Source: a virus
DNA: 21,438 bases
Strand: one strand, 5' to 3'
IMG/VR virus record: IMGVR_UViG_3300008113_000821
Coordinates: 1 to 21,438 of that record
The first letter of the stretch is position 1. Every line of letters starts with the position of its first letter. Of this stretch, positions 15,625-21,438 are shown in pieces. The position numbers and the translations under genes are program-made. The notes beneath the pieces were generated by a model, which saw nothing but the letters and a program-made list of their open reading frames with translations, made no database searches and had not been told where the DNA came from.

Positions 15625-17860
15625 AACTTGGGTAAAAAATAGACAAAGCGGAGCAATATATGCAGTTGGTAAAGTAGATACTGCGGTGCATGATATCCCA
15701 ACCGATAAAGAATTATCAGCTGCAAAAGCAAGTGGTAATCTTTCATCGGATGAACCAAAACAAGAACCTAAACAACAAGGACCAAATGCATTTGGTGTGA
15801 GTGGTGGTGGAGCTAAAGTATTTCCTGGAAAAGATGCACAACCAAAAGATGATGGTAAAGCACAAAAAAGAAGTGGTGCACCAATCGAACCTGAAAAAAG
15901 AGCTCCTCAAGTTTTAGGTAAATTGGATGATAAGGTATTAAGACAAGTTGAGCAAGAATATGTGAAACAAAATAGTGGTGATAGTGCGGATATGGGAAAT
16001 GCTAATCCAAAATACGCTAAAAAAGACATGGCTGAAGGATATTCGGATAAAGAATATTATTCAAAAAAAGGCTCAAATGGAGAAGGTCATTCTACAAGAG
16101 TAAGAACCCAACCATTTATATTTGATAAATCGTTGCATAATGAGTTAACAAATGCAGGATTTCCGGAAGAGTACATTAAATTTTTAGAAAGATGTATTAA
16201 TACCGAAGTTGATGGAAAACAACCACCTGTGACAGAATTAATTAAACAAGGTGGTGCAGGACAAATTCAATCTCAATTCGGTGAGGTAATGGCAATGGCA
16301 TTCATGTCAATCAGAGACCCTCGTCAAAGATTTGCATTGGCAAATGTAATAAAACAACAAATCCAAGAAACTAAATTAGATTTGTTAAAACAAAGTATGG
16401 GGGCAGCTGCATTTAATAAGTTATCAAAAGACCCTAAAGCTTTGAAAAAGGCATTGGGAGCAGATACTGCAATTGCAACTGATAGTTGGGTTGATGCATC
16501 ATTATCACATAGTGAATCATTTGAAGCTGCTATGGATGAAAAATATGGTAAAGGTGGATGGCAATTTCAAGGTGCAGCGTGGGATAAGAGAGAGGATATT
16601 GAAGCATTGGGATTACCATACGCACAAAAAGGATTTTCAACGGATGTTCTTTTAAGAGTACAACCTTTGAAAAATGGTAAACCTGCCGGTCCTGCTCAAG
16701 CTCAAAGATGTTCATTGAAGAAAGATGAAAATATTATGTTCTTTAATGGTTCGGTAAATGAAGTTGAAAATTTCATATTAAACTATGTAACTGATAGTGA
16801 GAGAGGCAGAACAAGAGCATTGGAATCATTATATAGTAAAGCACAGGATGGTAATAAGAATAAAGAAGAAAGATTAGCAGCTAGAGATACTATATTAAAA
16901 TTAACTGGAGCTAAAACCTGGCAACAAGGTGCTCAAATGGTTTCGGAAGAATTTAAAGCTATTAGAGATAAAGCATTTAATAAAGCACCGGATGATGTTA
17001 AACAAGCTGTAACCGCTATTAGAGAGTTTAATGATAAACAAACTAAATCGGCACTTAAATTAGGATATTATGCATCGGTAGATTTAAAACCAAAAGAATT
17101 AGAAAATGCAGTTAATAGTTTATATAAAACATCAGCTGATAGAAAATTCGCAACCGCTGCTCATCAAATTGTAAAACAATGTGGTAAAGCAAATGGTGAA
17201 GTTACACAAGAGTGTGTGGCTGCTGGATTAACAAAATTAAATCCTAAAAAGGCAGGAACTAAATATGTAAGTAAGGCGTGTGTTGCAGCTGCAGAAGTTG
17301 CAAAGGCTGCTGGATATGATGTTGATAAACAATTAGAACAACATTATAGTATAGCAAAAGAAGCCGGAAACGCTTTGATTAAAGCAATTCCAAAGAGTCC
17401 AGAACTATTGGGAGGTGTAATGCAGAAATTAGCAGAAGCATTTCCATTAAAAGTTTGTATGGATGGAACGGAGTTTATGTTAATAGATGGTGTGCATGTT
17501 ACTACAAAAACATTACAGACCGTATTTGGTGTTAATAGTTATGATGAATTGAATAAAGGTTTGACAGTTGTTGAAGATTCAAACGGAGATGCGTTATTAG
17601 TATTTAGTGCAGGTGGTAAAAAACAAATTCCTGTTGGATACGTTGATGCTAGACAAAAAGGTAAAGGATTTGAAGGGACTGTTGGATTTGAGATTTTATG
17701 TAACGATGAATTTGTAAGACAATGTGCAGAAGCTAATAAAAAGAATGGTGATACATCCGGGGCAAACTCTAGAAAAGCAGACCAATTAGCACAAAGAAAA
17801 GCTGCAGGAGAAAAAAGAAAACAATCATCTAGTGATGATACAAACGATGATGAAGCATAA
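15557..17860 (+). CDS. Large uncharacterised phage protein (767 aa) with a possible PD-(D/E)XK-like patch
   Basis: No named family is recognised with confidence. The N-terminus (MAQKARVYYSFLKEERVAAP) leads to a Pro/Gln/Lys-rich linker (about residues 60-150). A compact domain at about 190-430 contains DSWVDASLSHSESFEAAMDE, WQFQGAAWDKREDIEALGLP, GFSTDVLLRVQ and RCSLKKDENIMFFNGS. D363 in STDVLL followed by S386-L-K388-K389 resembles the core of some restriction-like nucleases, in which the acidic residue of (D/E)xK is replaced. This is a hypothesis. The C-terminal ~300 residues are Ala/Lys-rich helices with six Cys, then a beta-rich piece (FMLIDGVHVTTKTLQ, GFEGTVGFEILC) and a charged DDTNDDEA end. 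It overlaps the preceding gene by 68 bases and the next by one base (TAATG), so all three are translationally linked. Confidence 0.75.
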   Translation: MAQKARVYYSFLKEERVAAPQGKTWVKNRQSGAIYAVGKVDTAVHDIPTDKELSAAKASGNLSSDEPKQEPKQQGPNAFGVSGGGAKVFPGKDAQPKDDGKAQKRSGAPIEPEKRAPQVLGKLDDKVLRQVEQEYVKQNSGDSADMGNANPKYAKKDMAEGYSDKEYYSKKGSNGEGHSTRVRTQPFIFDKSLHNELTNAGFPEEYIKFLERCINTEVDGKQPPVTELIKQGGAGQIQSQFGEVMAMAFMSIRDPRQRFALANVIKQQIQETKLDLLKQSMGAAAFNKLSKDPKALKKALGADTAIATDSWVDASLSHSESFEAAMDEKYGKGGWQFQGAAWDKREDIEALGLPYAQKGFSTDVLLRVQPLKNGKPAGPAQAQRCSLKKDENIMFFNGSVNEVENFILNYVTDSERGRTRALESLYSKAQDGNKNKEERLAARDTILKLTGAKTWQQGAQMVSEEFKAIRDKAFNKAPDDVKQAVTAIREFNDKQTKSALKLGYYASVDLKPKELENAVNSLYKTSADRKFATAAHQIVKQCGKANGEVTQECVAAGLTKLNPKKAGTKYVSKACVAAAEVAKAAGYDVDKQLEQHYSIAKEAGNALIKAIPKSPELLGGVMQKLAEAFPLKVCMDGTEFMLIDGVHVTTKTLQTVFGVNSYDELNKGLTVVEDSNGDALLVFSAGGKKQIPVGYVDARQKGKGFEGTVGFEILCNDEFVRQCAEANKKNGDTSGANSRKADQLAQRKAAGEKRKQSSSDDTNDDEA

Positions 17861-18267
17861 TGAATACACAACTACTTTGCCTATTTACGACAAAGGAAGA
17901 ATTAGATAAATCAATTAATTTTGTATTAACTAATTATACCTTAACTAATCCAAATGTTTTTGTTTTAGAAAATAAACTAAAACCAGAAGAAGCGTTTATT
18001 ACATTTAATGTAGAAAAGGGTTCTATTGCAATCCCATCGGATTGGAAAACAATATTAGTTCATAGAAAAAAGCAATCGAATACAATATATACAATTAACG
18101 CACTTAACGAAGTGGTTAAATCTAAAACAGGTGGAATGTTAGATAATTCTTATATGATTGATTGGGAAGAATTTAGAAATTGTATATTAACAACATCTAA
18201 TACAGGATATAAAAAAATACCAACAAAAGTGTTAAAATCTTTTAATACTGAAAATTTGGAGTTTTAA
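17860..18267 (+). CDS. Uncharacterised protein (135 aa) coupled to the 767-aa gene
   Basis: The ATG shares its A with the TAA stop of the preceding gene (TAATG), so translation is probably coupled. The protein begins MNTQLLCLFTTKEELDKSIN, like an alpha/beta fold with an N-terminal strand, and contains NVFVLENKLKPEEAFITFNV, IPSDWKTILVHRKKQSNTIY and TINALNEVVKS. The HRKKQxNTxYTINALN stretch looks like a conserved signature of small phage proteins of unknown function. Coupling and shared promoter suggest it works with the 767-aa protein. There is no catalytic motif that I can name. The ORF ends 11 bases before the -7 box of the next promoter. Confidence 0.7.
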   Translation: MNTQLLCLFTTKEELDKSINFVLTNYTLTNPNVFVLENKLKPEEAFITFNVEKGSIAIPSDWKTILVHRKKQSNTIYTINALNEVVKSKTGGMLDNSYMIDWEEFRNCILTTSNTGYKKIPTKVLKSFNTENLEF

Positions 18268-18286
18268 AATATTTTTCCTATATTTG
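18255..18286 (+). promoter_or_regulatory. Consensus Bacteroidota promoter (TTTG-N20-TATATTTG)
   Basis: TTTG at 18255-18258 is followed after 20 bases by TATATTTG at 18279-18286, an exact match to the Bacteroidota -7 consensus TAnnTTTG. The box ends 4 bases before the ATG at 18291, so the mRNA should start at or next to the start codon. It is the best promoter match in the window and the main reason for the host inference. The -33 element lies inside the end of the preceding gene. Confidence 0.75.
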
Positions 18287-18290
18287 ATTT

Positions 18291-18605
18291 ATGGGAAGAA
18301 AAAGAAAATTTGAACCAATACAAATATCTGCAGAAGAACCTAATGATGTATTTCAAACTCATAGGATGCAAATAGCTAAAGCTATAATTGAAGGAATTGA
18401 TTATGGTGTTAAATATAAAAAAAAGAGGGTTGATTTCGCACAGGTTATAATTAAAGAAATATTAGTTATTACACTTTCTATTGATAGTAGAGAATTTACA
18501 GACCTTTTGGAAGAAAATTTACAAACACTCATTGATTTTGAGGAGTATGAAACATGCGCATTAGCGGTTAAATTACAAAATAAAATGAATAAACAAAAAG
18601 TATAA
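18291..18605 (+). CDS. Uncharacterised small helical protein (104 aa)
   Basis: I do not recognise a named family. The N-terminus is basic (MGRKRKFEPIQISAEE). The remainder is helical: HRMQIAKAIIEGIDYGVKYK, VDFAQVIIKEILVITLSID, FTDLLEENLQTLIDFEEYET and CALAVKLQNKMNKQ. The last part, an L..LE.YEEYE.C..L.(K/R)L-type helix, is common at the ends of small phage proteins. Size and charge would allow a transcription co-factor such as T4 gp33, but I see no sequence evidence for that. It leads the 18291-20241 gene group from the strongest promoter in the window and probably has no 5' leader. The next gene starts 2 bases after its stop. Confidence 0.7.
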   Translation: MGRKRKFEPIQISAEEPNDVFQTHRMQIAKAIIEGIDYGVKYKKKRVDFAQVIIKEILVITLSIDSREFTDLLEENLQTLIDFEEYETCALAVKLQNKMNKQKV

Positions 18606-18607
18606 TT

Positions 18608-18853
18608 ATGACAACAAAAAATGACTTATACGAAATTTGTATAACTTGTGGTAAAGAAACAACTACATTAAAAACAACCCACGTTGATTTTAGAATGGGA
18701 TACGTTGAAGGTGCAGGGCAATTGTGCAGAGAATGTTATATGATATCGAATAGAAATTTAATTACAATTGATGAGAGAACAATATTAGACACATCAAACG
18801 ATTTAGAACTTGGTAAAAAAGTTAGACAAATATATTGGGAAAGTAAAAAATAA
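18608..18853 (+). CDS. Small zinc-ribbon-like protein (81 aa)
   Basis: The protein contains two CxxC knuckles, C11-ITC14 and C40-REC43, 25 residues apart. This is the spacing of a small treble-clef or zinc-ribbon fold; a further Cys is absent. The intervening part reads TTTLKTTHVDFRMGYVEGAG. The C-terminal third is a charged helix (SNDLELGKKVRQIYWESKK). Zinc ribbons of this size in phages often bind nucleic acids or RNA polymerase, or are structural. The role here is unknown. The upstream TATAATT-ATG start lacks a Shine-Dalgarno. It begins 2 bases after the preceding stop and ends 3 bases before the next ATG, so it is firmly inside the operon. Confidence 0.7.
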   Translation: MTTKNDLYEICITCGKETTTLKTTHVDFRMGYVEGAGQLCRECYMISNRNLITIDERTILDTSNDLELGKKVRQIYWESKK

Positions 18854-18856
18854 GTT

Positions 18857-19156
18857 ATGGCACCGAAACAAAAAGAAGGAGAATATTACATTGGAGATAC
18901 AAGTTATCTAACAATGAAATCTAGTACAATTATTGAAATGAGAGACCAACTCAAATTATTGGTTGAAGATGGTAAAAGTGTAAATTTAGATATATCAATT
19001 AAAGCAGACTTTGATAAGATACCACCTGAATATCATCAGTTATTTTGTCAAATGATGATGGTAAGATATGGTGGAATAGTCAACGTTTGGGATAACACCC
19101 AACCCTTTGCTAAACCAGATGTTAAAAAAAAGAAGTGGTATCAAATTTGGAAATAA
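18857..19156 (+). CDS. Uncharacterised protein (99 aa)
   Basis: I do not recognise a family. Visible features: GEYYIGDTSYLTMKSSTIIE, a helix EMRDQLKLLVEDG, a strand KSVNLDISIKADFDKIPPEY, then HQLFCQMMMVRYGGIVNVWD and a basic aromatic end (KKKKWYQIWK). The alternation of strands and one amphipathic helix suggests a small alpha/beta fold. There is no signal peptide, and a single Cys. The start lies 3 bases past the preceding stop, after AATAAGTT. It is co-transcribed with the zinc-ribbon gene and the methyltransferase. Confidence 0.65.
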   Translation: MAPKQKEGEYYIGDTSYLTMKSSTIIEMRDQLKLLVEDGKSVNLDISIKADFDKIPPEYHQLFCQMMMVRYGGIVNVWDNTQPFAKPDVKKKKWYQIWK

Positions 19157-19166
19157 ATAAACAATT

Positions 19167-19820
19167 ATGAAAGATATATTTAAAGGCCCAGTTTATGATT
19201 TTTTAATTAATGAATCATTAAACAATAGAATGGGTTGGGGTGGTAACGCAGGTAGTATAGATGGATTTACTGAGCATGATTTAGAAAATTCAAAAAAAGG
19301 AAATTCCTTCATTAGAGAATTTTTAACGGAAGTAAAACCATATAATATTTTAGAAACCGGAACAAACTATGGTTCATTTGGTTATACTTGTTATGAAAGT
19401 TTAAATGATTTTAGATTATATACATGTGATAATCATCAGGATAATCATTCGGCAAGATGTGTTGGATTTATAAATGATTATTATGATGATAATAAAATAA
19501 TTTATAAAAATATACATAGTTTACAACATCTAAACGAATGCAAAGCTTCTGGTATAGAATTTGATTTAATTTGGCTAGATAGCACACATACATTTGAATA
19601 TCTTTATAATGAGATGAAAATCACTGCACAAATGAAACCAAAATTTATAATGGTTGATGATTTTTATATGCTAAAAGATATGCAGTTAGCAGTTTTTGAA
19701 TTTTTAAAAGCTCATAGCGAATATAGATTTTATTCTTATAGTAATATTAGAGCCAATGTTGGTTCGATTGTAATATTACAAAGAATAGAAGGGCCTTCAA
19801 ATTTAAATAGTATCATATAA
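19167..19820 (+). CDS. Class I SAM-dependent methyltransferase (Methyltransf_24-like)
   Basis: The 217-aa protein shows the Rossmann methyltransferase pattern. Motif I is NILETGTNYGSFGYTCYES (E63-x-G65), with an acidic end to strand 2 in LYTCDNHQ (D88). Motif IV is FDLIWLDSTHTFEYLYNEM (D138, H141), followed by FIMVDDFYMLKDM (D164/D165). The WLDSxHxFEY...E pattern is that of Methyltransf_24/MdmC-like enzymes, which methylate sugars, small molecules or capsule components. It lacks the DPPY/NPPY motif of DNA amino-methyltransferases and the PC motif of 5-cytosine enzymes, so DNA restriction-type methylation is unlikely. The substrate is unknown. It lies between small unknown genes and a DUF3310 gene, 10 bases from each neighbour. 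Confidence 0.85.
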   Translation: MKDIFKGPVYDFLINESLNNRMGWGGNAGSIDGFTEHDLENSKKGNSFIREFLTEVKPYNILETGTNYGSFGYTCYESLNDFRLYTCDNHQDNHSARCVGFINDYYDDNKIIYKNIHSLQHLNECKASGIEFDLIWLDSTHTFEYLYNEMKITAQMKPKFIMVDDFYMLKDMQLAVFEFLKAHSEYRFYSYSNIRANVGSIVILQRIEGPSNLNSII

Positions 19821-19830
19821 TAAATAACTT

Positions 19831-20241
19831 ATGTTTGGATTCGGAGATTATTCAACACAAATGCCAAAGCCACCTGCTATTTCACAAAAACGAATGGGAG
19901 AGTGGCAAACAAAAAACAAAACAAAACAAATAGTTATGCCAGCAAAACCAAAAATTAGCAAAGACCAATTGTTTCCAGAAGCAGTTCAAAGAGCAAAAGA
20001 TATAGTAGAAAATTCTAATATAAAAGAGATGGTAAACGGCCCTCAACACTATGGGGGAGTAGACAATCCATACGAAGTAATTAAGGTATGTGAAGCGTGG
20101 GGATTGGACAAAGATGCCTACTTATTCAATGTAGTTAAGTATGTTGCCAGAGCGGGTAAAAAAGACCCCCAAAAAGAACTGGAAGACCTCAAAAAAGCGG
20201 TATTTTACCTACAAAGAAAGGTAGAAAACCTCCAAAAATAA
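19831..20241 (+). CDS. DUF3310 family protein (T7 gp1.7-like nucleotide kinase family)
   Basis: Residues 73-131 carry the complete DUF3310 domain: HYGGVDNPYEVIKVCEAWGL, then KDAYLFNVVKYVARAGKKD, then KELEDLKKAVFYLQRKVEN. The H-Y....PYEVI opening, the F/N-VVKY-ARAGKK core and the LxKAxxYL helix are diagnostic. T7 gp1.7, in this family, is known to act as a nucleotide kinase on dTMP/dGMP. Other members are usually encoded near replication genes. Here it sits just upstream of gp32 and UvsX, which fits nucleotide supply. The N-terminal 70 residues are a basic Pro/Lys-rich extension absent from minimal members. The catalytic activity of this copy is inferred only. Confidence 0.88.
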   Translation: MFGFGDYSTQMPKPPAISQKRMGEWQTKNKTKQIVMPAKPKISKDQLFPEAVQRAKDIVENSNIKEMVNGPQHYGGVDNPYEVIKVCEAWGLDKDAYLFNVVKYVARAGKKDPQKELEDLKKAVFYLQRKVENLQK

Positions 20242-20242
20242 A

Positions 20243-20276
20243 TTTGGTATTGTGGAAAAATAGTCGTATATTTATA
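20243..20276 (+). promoter_or_regulatory. Promoter of the gp32-uvsX unit (TTTG-N20-TATATTTATA)
   Basis: TTTG at 20243-20246 is followed after 20 bases by TATATTTATA at 20267-20276. It lies just after the DUF3310 stop and about 97 bases before the gp32 ATG, giving the only long leader in the window. The decamer is identical to those before 858, 4873 and 15286. Confidence 0.6.
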
Positions 20277-20286
20277 GTAATAAAAG

Positions 20287-20340
20287 ATGAAAAAGTTATA
20301 TTTAGATATAGGAATATCGCGATATAAACCTCAACTTTAA
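20287..20340 (+). CDS. Possible 17-codon upstream ORF in the gp32 leader
   Basis: ATG at 20287 opens a short frame, MKKLYLDIGISRYKPQL, ending at TAA 20338-20340, 33 bases before the gp32 ATG. It lies wholly inside the predicted gp32 leader. Its second half covers the hairpin at 20310-20331, so translation would compete with folding. Whether it is translated cannot be told from sequence, and chance is possible for so short an ORF. Confidence 0.3.
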   Translation: MKKLYLDIGISRYKPQL

Positions 20341-20373
20341 AAACAAATTTTAAACCTTAAAAACAAAAAAACA
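20310..20373 (+). promoter_or_regulatory. Candidate gp32 translational operator (hairpin plus UUAAA elements)
   Basis: A perfect 12-base palindrome, ATATCGCGATAT (20314-20325), is flanked by AGG (20310-20312) and CCT (20329-20331), so the RNA can form a small hairpin with a CGCG loop. After it comes an unstructured A-rich stretch with three UUAAA elements at 20337-20341, 20350-20354 and 20357-20361. TTAAAAACAAA is repeated exactly 20 bases apart. T4 gp32 represses its own mRNA by nucleating at a pseudoknot and coating an A/U-rich operator with UUAAA-type repeats. The resemblance is in layout only. Confidence 0.4.
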
Positions 20374-21222
20374 ATGGACATTTCATTGGCATTAAAGAGA
20401 TTTAGCTCTTTACAAAACAACACTAAAAAGTCGGATTCAATCTACAAACCGGCTAACGGAAAATCTCAAGTGAGAATCGTTCCTTACAAGTTCAACAAAG
20501 ACATTCCTTTCATTGAACTTTACTTTCACTACAACATTAACAACAAGACTTATTTGAGTCCAATGTCATTTGGTAGACCTGACCCTATCGTTGAGTTTGC
20601 AGAAAAACTTAAAAGAACAGGTGATACTGATGATTGGAAAGCAGGTAAGAAAATGGAACCAAAGTTAAGAACTTTCGTACCAGTTATCGTAAGAGGTAAA
20701 GAATCGGAAGGAGTTAAATTCTGGGGATTTGGTAAGACAGTTTATCAAGATATTTTAGGATATATTGCAGACCCTGATTACGGAGATATTACAGACCCAA
20801 ACACAGGTAGAGATATCGTATTGGAAGTAATGTCAGCAGAAGAATCAAATGCATCTTATCCAACAACTACAATCAGAGTTAAACCTGCAACATCTAAATT
20901 GGCAGATTCTCCAGAAGCTATCCAACAATTGTTAGATGGACAAAAAGAAATTACTGAATTATATCAGGAGTTATCTTACGCAGAATTAAAGTCAGTTTTA
21001 GAAAATTGGTTAAACCCATCGGCAGCAGCTGGTAGTGACGATATCATTGAAGAATTAGAAGCACCAAAACCAAAAGCACAACCGATTGCACAAAAGCAAT
21101 CATCAGTATCAACTGATTTAGGTGGCACTCAGGAAATTGGTGACTTACCTTGGGAAAAGGAAGAAGCTCCAAAAGCAAAAGACGATGTAGCATCAGCATT
21201 TGATGATTTATTTAACAATTAA
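20374..21222 (+). CDS. Single-stranded DNA-binding protein (T4 gp32-like)
   Basis: The 282-aa protein is the replication and recombination ssDNA-binding protein of T4-type phages. A basic N-terminal arm (MDISLALKRFSSLQNNTKK) for cooperative binding leads into the core (SIYKPANGKSQVRIVPYKF, FIELYFHYNINNKTYLSPMS, KFWGFGKTVYQDILGYI, NTGRDIVLEVMSAEES, TTTIRVKPATSKLAD). The C-terminal tail, about residues 224-282, is acidic and low complexity, ending DVASAFDDLFNN, as required for partner contacts. It has no Cys at all, so the zinc site of T4 gp32 (H64, C77, C87, C90) is absent. UvsX follows 13 bases later. Identity is secure from the core, the tail and the uvsX neighbour. Confidence 0.93.
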   Translation: MDISLALKRFSSLQNNTKKSDSIYKPANGKSQVRIVPYKFNKDIPFIELYFHYNINNKTYLSPMSFGRPDPIVEFAEKLKRTGDTDDWKAGKKMEPKLRTFVPVIVRGKESEGVKFWGFGKTVYQDILGYIADPDYGDITDPNTGRDIVLEVMSAEESNASYPTTTIRVKPATSKLADSPEAIQQLLDGQKEITELYQELSYAELKSVLENWLNPSAAAGSDDIIEELEAPKPKAQPIAQKQSSVSTDLGGTQEIGDLPWEKEEAPKAKDDVASAFDDLFNN

Positions 21223-21235
21223 TAATTAGGTTACA

Positions 21236-21438
21236 ATGGCCAAAAGAGAAGAGGATTTAGCAAGTATTCTTGCTGACTCATTAAACAAACAAAATAAGGA
21301 TGGTAAAATTGCCTACTTTCTAACTGATGAAGGTGGTGATGCTCCTACCAATGTTAAAGATTGGATTTCAACTGGTAATGCTATGTTGGATGTTGCAATC
21401 TCTAATAGACCTTATGGTGGCTTCCCGGTTGGACGTAT
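21236..21438 (+). CDS. uvsX: UvsX-type RecA-like recombinase, N-terminal fragment (right end cut)
   Basis: ATG at 21236 opens a frame running off the right edge, 67 codons visible: MAKREEDLASILADSLNKQN, AYFLTDEGGDAPTNVKDWI, then STGNAMLDVAISNRPYGGFP and VGR. The STGN.(M/L)LD.A(I/L)S(N)..GG.P.GR pattern is the entry to the RecA/UvsX ATPase core. The Walker A loop would come just past the edge and is not seen. UvsX forms presynaptic filaments on ssDNA coated with gp32, the product of the gene immediately upstream. It is co-transcribed with that gene. Confidence 0.9.
   Translation, partial: MAKREEDLASILADSLNKQNKDGKIAYFLTDEGGDAPTNVKDWISTGNAMLDVAISNRPYGGFPVGR

Noticed and set aside
16473-16655. 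60-aa + strand frame within the 767-aa gene
   Set aside because: It fully overlaps the well-formed main frame, with no start signal and no recognisable sequence.
1-21438. tRNA genes, CRISPR arrays, insertion sequences, attachment sites
   Set aside because: The gaps between genes are too short for tRNAs or arrays and I saw no repeated spacers, transposase motifs or terminal inverted repeats.

Overview
The window is a continuous, AT-rich, single-strand-coded piece of a tailed phage with a contractile (T4-superfamily) tail. Every supported gene is on the + strand, gaps are tiny, and I found no tRNA, integrase, transposase or CRISPR array. The host is probably a member of the Bacteroidota (Flavobacteriia-like). 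Almost no start codon has a Shine-Dalgarno sequence, and several genes are preceded by TTTG-N19/20-TAnnTTTG-type promoters, the known Bacteroidota housekeeping form. This assignment is an inference.

Layout. Positions 2-790 hold the end of a LamG-like virion protein. Positions 858-3723 hold the tail sheath and tail tube genes, closed by a clear intrinsic terminator. Positions 3826-13182 hold the tail assembly and baseplate block: a gp26/T4_baseplate-family protein whose 3' end overlaps a second frame (candidate programmed frameshift, tail assembly chaperone position), a small ORF, a 987-aa tape measure, a 656-aa baseplate/tube-initiation candidate, a LysM (gp53-like) protein, a 793-aa hub candidate and a 126-aa unknown. 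Positions 13237-13998 encode a PhyH-type Fe(II)/2-oxoglutarate dioxygenase. Positions 14036-15252 encode a compact family A DNA polymerase broken by a -1 frame change. Positions 15286-18267 encode two overlapping unknown proteins (the second is 767 aa with a possible nuclease-like patch) and a third unknown. Positions 18291-20241 hold small unknowns, a SAM methyltransferase and a DUF3310 protein. Positions 20374-21438 hold the gp32-like ssDNA-binding protein and the start of UvsX recombinase.

How it works together. The left two thirds builds the contractile tail: sheath around tube, chaperone plus tape measure setting tail length, LysM and hub proteins forming the baseplate centre. The right third is replication, recombination and nucleotide metabolism. 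The change of module coincides with promoters that seem to place transcription starts at or beside the ATG (13237, 14036, 18291). A related decamer, TATATTTATA, precedes the sheath gene, the small ORF at 4873, the gene at 15286 and gp32.

The most notable signals are four. (1) A T7 slippery run preceded by a GC-rich hairpin and a GAGGAGGAGG tract at the end of the gp26-like gene, opening into a 72-residue extension. (2) The split polymerase gene, with codon use unlike its neighbours. (3) The repeated promoter motifs with probable leaderless transcripts. (4) A gp32 leader with a 17-codon uORF, a hairpin and three UUAAA elements, reminiscent of T4 gene 32 autoregulation.
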